64,000 bases of DNA from an uncultured Planctomycetota bacterium (GTDB lineage: Bacteria; Planctomycetota; Phycisphaerae; UBA1845; Fen-1342): NCBI GenBank assembly GCA_900696525.1, contig CAADGL010000011.1, positions 248,001-312,000 on the forward strand, written 5' to 3'. The translations under genes were made by a program, and so were the position numbers. The notes beneath the pieces were generated by a model, which saw nothing but the letters and a program-made list of their open reading frames with translations, made no database searches and had not been told where the DNA came from. How positions within the stretch are numbered: position 1 is the stretch's first letter; the number at the start of each line of letters is the position of its first letter. Positions 60,932 to 64,000 of the stretch are shown piece after piece.

Positions 60932-62815
60932 CTAGTGGTCGTCGTTCTTGCCGGCGGGAGGAGTCGGAGGCGGCGCGGGATCGGAGCGCTGAACGGGTTT
61001 TGCGGAGCCAGCGTCGGCGGGTCCGGCGTCATCTGGCTTCTTGGCGCCCTCCGTGGACTCAGTCTTGCCGGCCGAGTTCTCGGTTGACCCGGCCTGGGCC
61101 CCGGCCTCGGTTCTGGTTTCGCCCGTGCCGGCGACGGCCGCCTGGCGCCCCCGCTCGCCGCGGCCGGGCCGATCGCGCTCGGCCCGGGAGGCGCCCTGAC
61201 GCTGCGCGGCGGGGCCGCCACCGGGCCCGACTGGGGGAACAGGCGGCGGGACGTCGAGCGGGGGAGTGTTGGCGGGCGGCAGCATCGCAAGGAGCCTGTC
61301 GTCAGCGCGCATGAGCACGCGGTCGCCGGCGCTGAGCCCGCTGACGATCTCGACCATGCTGGTGCTGGACTGGCCCAGCTTGACTTCGGTCAGCCGGGGC
61401 TGGCCCAGGCTGCTGACGAATACGAAGCTGCGCGTGCCGCGGGTGTAGACGGACTGGACGGGGACGGCGAGGACGTTCGAGAGCTGGTCGATGAAGATCT
61501 TGATGTCGGCGGAGTCGCCCGGCGACACGGGGGCGTCGGTCTGGTCGAGCAGAATCTCGCTGGCGTGCTCCTTGAGATTCGGGTTGAGCCAGCGGTGGGC
61601 GGAGTCGGCGAACCGCGCGATCTTGGAGATCTTGCCGGTGAAGACCTGCCCCGGGACGGCGGGCACGCGGACCTGCACGGGCATGCCCTCGGCGACCTTG
61701 TGGCGGTCGGCCTCGTGGATGCGCATGCTGACGATCATCTGCGTGGTGTTCGGCAGGATCAGCAGCGTCTGGCCCTCGTAGACCTTCTGGCCGACGGCGA
61801 GCACGGAGTCGTTCATGCGCCAACCGCTGTCGGTCGGGTACTGGACGACGCCGTCGATCGGTGCGAGGACCTTGGTCTTGCGGAGCTGCTCTTCGAGGCG
61901 GGCGACGCGCTTCTCTCGCATGGCGAGCGTGCCCTTCTGCTCCTCGCTCTTGGCGACGGCCTGGCGCTCGCGCGACTCGCTGCGCGCCCGCTCGCGCTCG
62001 AGCTCCTGCTCGGCCTGCTCGAGCGCGGAGCGCTTCTGCTTCTCGACCTTGGGGCGGTCGTAATCGAGCAGGATGGTCCTGGCCAGGCGGTGCTTGTCGA
62101 GCGTCATGTTGAGCTTCTCGAGCTCGAAGTTGAGCTGCTCGATCTTCGACTGTGTGACGAATTTGCGCTCGAACAGGCGCGTGTTCTTCTCCAACTCGTC
62201 CTTCTTGCGGTCGATCTCCAGCATGGTCTGCTTGATGTTGATCTCCGTCTCGCTGACCTGCTTGGGGAACTCGCCCTCCAGGTACTGCCGCAGCTCGAGC
62301 TCCGCCACGTCGCGGTCGATCGTGCACTTCTTCAGCTTGCTGGCGTTCTCGTTGCGCGTGATCTCGAGCTCCTGCACCGCGGCCTCGTACGCGGCCCGCG
62401 TCGTGGACAGCGTGAGCTGCTCCTGGTCGAGCCGCTCCTTGAGCTCGTCCGAGGCCAGCTCGACCAGCAGGTCGCCCTTCCTGACCCGCGTGCTCTCCGG
62501 AACCAGGAACAGGATCGTGCTCGCCCCCTCAACCTCGTTGCGCAGCTCGATCGACTCCCGCGCCTTCAGCTCTCCGTCCTCGCTCAGGACAATCTGTAGG
62601 TCCCCCGGCTGAACCACGAACACCGAGGCGCCGCCCGCCGACGCGCCCGTGAGCCACCGCCACGCGTCCGTCTGGCGCAGACCCAGCATGCCCGCGATCA
62701 CCACCACGATCCCACCGCCGATCAGCCAGCGCCGGGCGGTCAAGCGCCTCGCGGGGCGAGAAGCGGCGTACGGAGTCTCCACCAGCGGCACGGTTGTGGG
62801 GGCGACGTCGGACAC
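60932..62815 (-). CDS. HlyD/RND-type periplasmic adaptor with long coiled coil and low-complexity tail
   Basis: A 627-aa membrane-fusion adaptor. A helix at residues about 30-47 anchors it; the barrel/lipoyl part begins VFVVQPGDLQIVLSEDGELK; two long coiled-coil helices run to about residue 305 (KSKIEQLNFELEKLNMTLDK-type sequence); the second lipoyl half is VLAPIDGVVQYPT, then a beta-barrel ending near GLSAGDRVLM. Residues about 505-627 are Pro/Gly/Ala/Glu low complexity. The start is GTG 62815 with a perfect AGGAGGT 8 bases upstream. No partner transporter is next to it; it may serve the ABC system of the first 13 kb or another elsewhere (inference). Confidence 0.83.
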   Translation of the reverse strand: MSDVAPTTVPLVETPYAASRPARRLTARRWLIGGGIVVVIAGMLGLRQTDAWRWLTGASAGGASVFVVQPGDLQIVLSEDGELKARESIELRNEVEGASTILFLVPESTRVRKGDLLVELASDELKERLDQEQLTLSTTRAAYEAAVQELEITRNENASKLKKCTIDRDVAELELRQYLEGEFPKQVSETEINIKQTMLEIDRKKDELEKNTRLFERKFVTQSKIEQLNFELEKLNMTLDKHRLARTILLDYDRPKVEKQKRSALEQAEQELERERARSESRERQAVAKSEEQKGTLAMREKRVARLEEQLRKTKVLAPIDGVVQYPTDSGWRMNDSVLAVGQKVYEGQTLLILPNTTQMIVSMRIHEADRHKVAEGMPVQVRVPAVPGQVFTGKISKIARFADSAHRWLNPNLKEHASEILLDQTDAPVSPGDSADIKIFIDQLSNVLAVPVQSVYTRGTRSFVFVSSLGQPRLTEVKLGQSSTSMVEIVSGLSAGDRVLMRADDRLLAMLPPANTPPLDVPPPVPPVGPGGGPAAQRQGASRAERDRPGRGERGRQAAVAGTGETRTEAGAQAGSTENSAGKTESTEGAKKPDDAGPADAGSAKPVQRSDPAPPPTPPAGKNDDH

Positions 62816-63097
62816 TGGGGTAACCTCCTGGCGGGACGGCCTTTGCGCGCAATCTCAGCGTTTCGGGCAAGCGCCCGCCACCTTAGACGGCCGCGCGCGA
62901 GCCATCAGGTCACAATCCACACCTTGGATTGTACCCGGTTGCCTCATAACCGGCAGCGGGGCCGGCGCAGATTCGTCGCGCTCGCCCCCGCCCGGCGAAG
63001 ACGGGCCGCAGGAATCGCGGCGATACCAGTTCGTGAGGGCGCGCGGAGGGCCGCCGGGCGACGCCTGGCGGTGGCGGTCCACTCCTCATCTGACGAG
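62816..63097. other. Intergenic region before the HlyD adaptor
   Basis: About 282 bases without a gene. ACAATCC (62912-62918) and GGATTGT (62926-62932) form a 7-bp hairpin with a 7-base loop, and a TACAAT box on the minus strand (62933-62928) may be the adaptor's -10, but no -35 is found at the right distance. Confidence 0.35.
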
Positions 63098-64000
63098 CTA
63101 GGCCCTGGCGCGCTCGATGCCGCAAAGGGCCTCATCGAGCGTCTCCAGCCCGCGGTCGATGTCCGTCGAGTCGACATCCAGCATCGGGCGGAAGCGAATC
63201 GAGCGCTCGCCGCATCCGAGCACGAGCATCTGCCGCTCATAGCAGGCCCGCCGCAGGCTGTTGCGTGTCTCGGCATCGGGCAGGTCGAAGGCGCACATGA
63301 GGCCCCTTCCGCGGACGGCGGTGACGATCGGATGCTGTGCGGCGAGGCGCTGCAAGCCCTCGAGCAGGTACTGGCCGGTCTCGGCGGCGCGCTCGACGAG
63401 GTTCTCGTCGTCGATGATGCGCAGGTACTGCGTGGCACGCACCATGTCGGCCAGGTTGCCGCCCCAGGTGCTGTTGATGCGCGACGACACCTTGAAGACG
63501 CTGTCCACCTCGTCGACGCGCGTGTTCGACATCAGGCCGCATACCTGCATCTTCTTGCCGAAGCAGATCATGTCGGGCGCCACGCCGAAATGCTGGTGCC
63601 CCCACATCTTGCCGGTGATCCCGACGCCGCACTGCACTTCGTCGAAGATCAGGATGAAGTCGTGGCGGTCGGCCAGGCTGCGCAGCGCGCGGAAGAACTC
63701 GGGCCGGAAGTGGTTGTCGCCGCCTTCGCCCTGGATGGGCTCGATGATCAGGGCGGCGATGTCGTGGGGGTTGGCGGCGACGGCCGCCTCGATCTGGGCG
63801 ATGGCCTGCTGCTCACGGGCGGCGACGTCCTGGGAGCGCTGCGGCTCGGCAAGCGTGAAGTCGATGAACGGATGGTCGATGCGCGGCCACTTGAACTTCG
63901 GGAAATACTGCGTCTTGTTCGGGTCGGTGTTGGTCAGGCTCATGGTGTAGCCGGTGCGGCCGTGGAAGGCGCGCCGGAAGTGGATCACCTGCGTGCCCAG
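63098..64000 (-). CDS. lat: L-lysine 6-transaminase (partial, cut by the right edge)
   Basis: The C-terminal 300 residues of a class III PLP aminotransferase that moves the epsilon-amino group of lysine to 2-oxoglutarate. Lat-type features are RRAFHGRTGYTMSLTNTDPN, PHDIAALIIEPIQGEGGDNH, ILIFDEVQCGVGITGKMWGH (Asp that binds the pyridine N) and ICFGKKMQVCGLMSNTRVDE with the PLP lysine. It ends RFRPMLDVDSTDIDRGLETL. The frame is open through base 64000, so the N-terminal part lies beyond the window. Lysine catabolism or secondary-metabolite supply is implied. Confidence 0.92.
   Translation of the reverse strand: MGTQVIHFRRAFHGRTGYTMSLTNTDPNKTQYFPKFKWPRIDHPFIDFTLAEPQRSQDVAAREQQAIAQIEAAVAANPHDIAALIIEPIQGEGGDNHFRPEFFRALRSLADRHDFILIFDEVQCGVGITGKMWGHQHFGVAPDMICFGKKMQVCGLMSNTRVDEVDSVFKVSSRINSTWGGNLADMVRATQYLRIIDDENLVERAAETGQYLLEGLQRLAAQHPIVTAVRGRGLMCAFDLPDAETRNSLRRACYERQMLVLGCGERSIRFRPMLDVDSTDIDRGLETLDEALCGIERARA

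Overview
The window is GC-rich bacterial chromosome, densely coded on both strands, with no phage, insertion sequence, CRISPR array or rRNA operon. The best guess at source is a Planctomycetota (PVC) bacterium. Supporting signs are a very large secreted protein ending in a dockerin-like repeat pair, a PEP-CTERM sorted protein with a matching PEP-CTERM-type polysaccharide deacetylase, a pyruvoyl-dependent arginine decarboxylase, a long unfamiliar membrane-anchored protein of planctomycete flavour, and frequent GTG/TTG starts. KdsB and an HldE-like enzyme indicate a diderm envelope with KDO/heptose lipopolysaccharide. The assignment is inference from gene content, not from a marker phylogeny.

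Layout, 1-13 kb: a P1B-type metal ATPase converges on an ABC-2 permease. Divergent from that permease runs a tight plus-strand set of three SPFH/band-7 proteins (812, 322 and 440 aa), an ABC ATPase, a second ABC-2 permease and a 728-aa membrane-anchored protein. This looks like a membrane-domain plus export system and is the most interesting block. 13-23 kb: an alanine/sodium symporter with a large soluble insertion, the dockerin-ended beta-helix protein, an EF-G paralogue, tRNA-Ser(GGA), and three hsp20 genes behind a near-perfect sigma-54 promoter.

23-32 kb, minus strand: metK; feoA-feoB; then mce/mlaD-like, flavin oxidoreductase, def, fmt and dprA as one close-packed operon with 4-bp overlaps. 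32-39 kb: a lipoprotein endonuclease/exonuclease/phosphatase, a Ycf46-like AAA ATPase, tyrS, a basic HARE-like DNA-binding protein, cheD overlapping an HDOD gene, and the PEP-CTERM protein. 39-49 kb: a small WWRPW membrane protein, pyrG, kdsB, the polysaccharide deacetylase, a NifX-like protein, malic enzyme, a domain-swapped HldE-like protein, a two-domain glycosyltransferase and a DCC protein.

49-64 kb: pyruvoyl arginine decarboxylase, a homocysteine S-methyltransferase, zinc-ribbon and TPR proteins, an HD protein, endonuclease V, a TPR/coiled-coil membrane protein, an Fpg/Nei glycosylase, dxs and ispA (isoprenoid precursors), an HlyD-type adaptor, and a lysine 6-transaminase cut by the right edge. 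Intergenic regions carry perfect hairpins at gene ends, two REP-like palindromic elements and several recognisable promoters.
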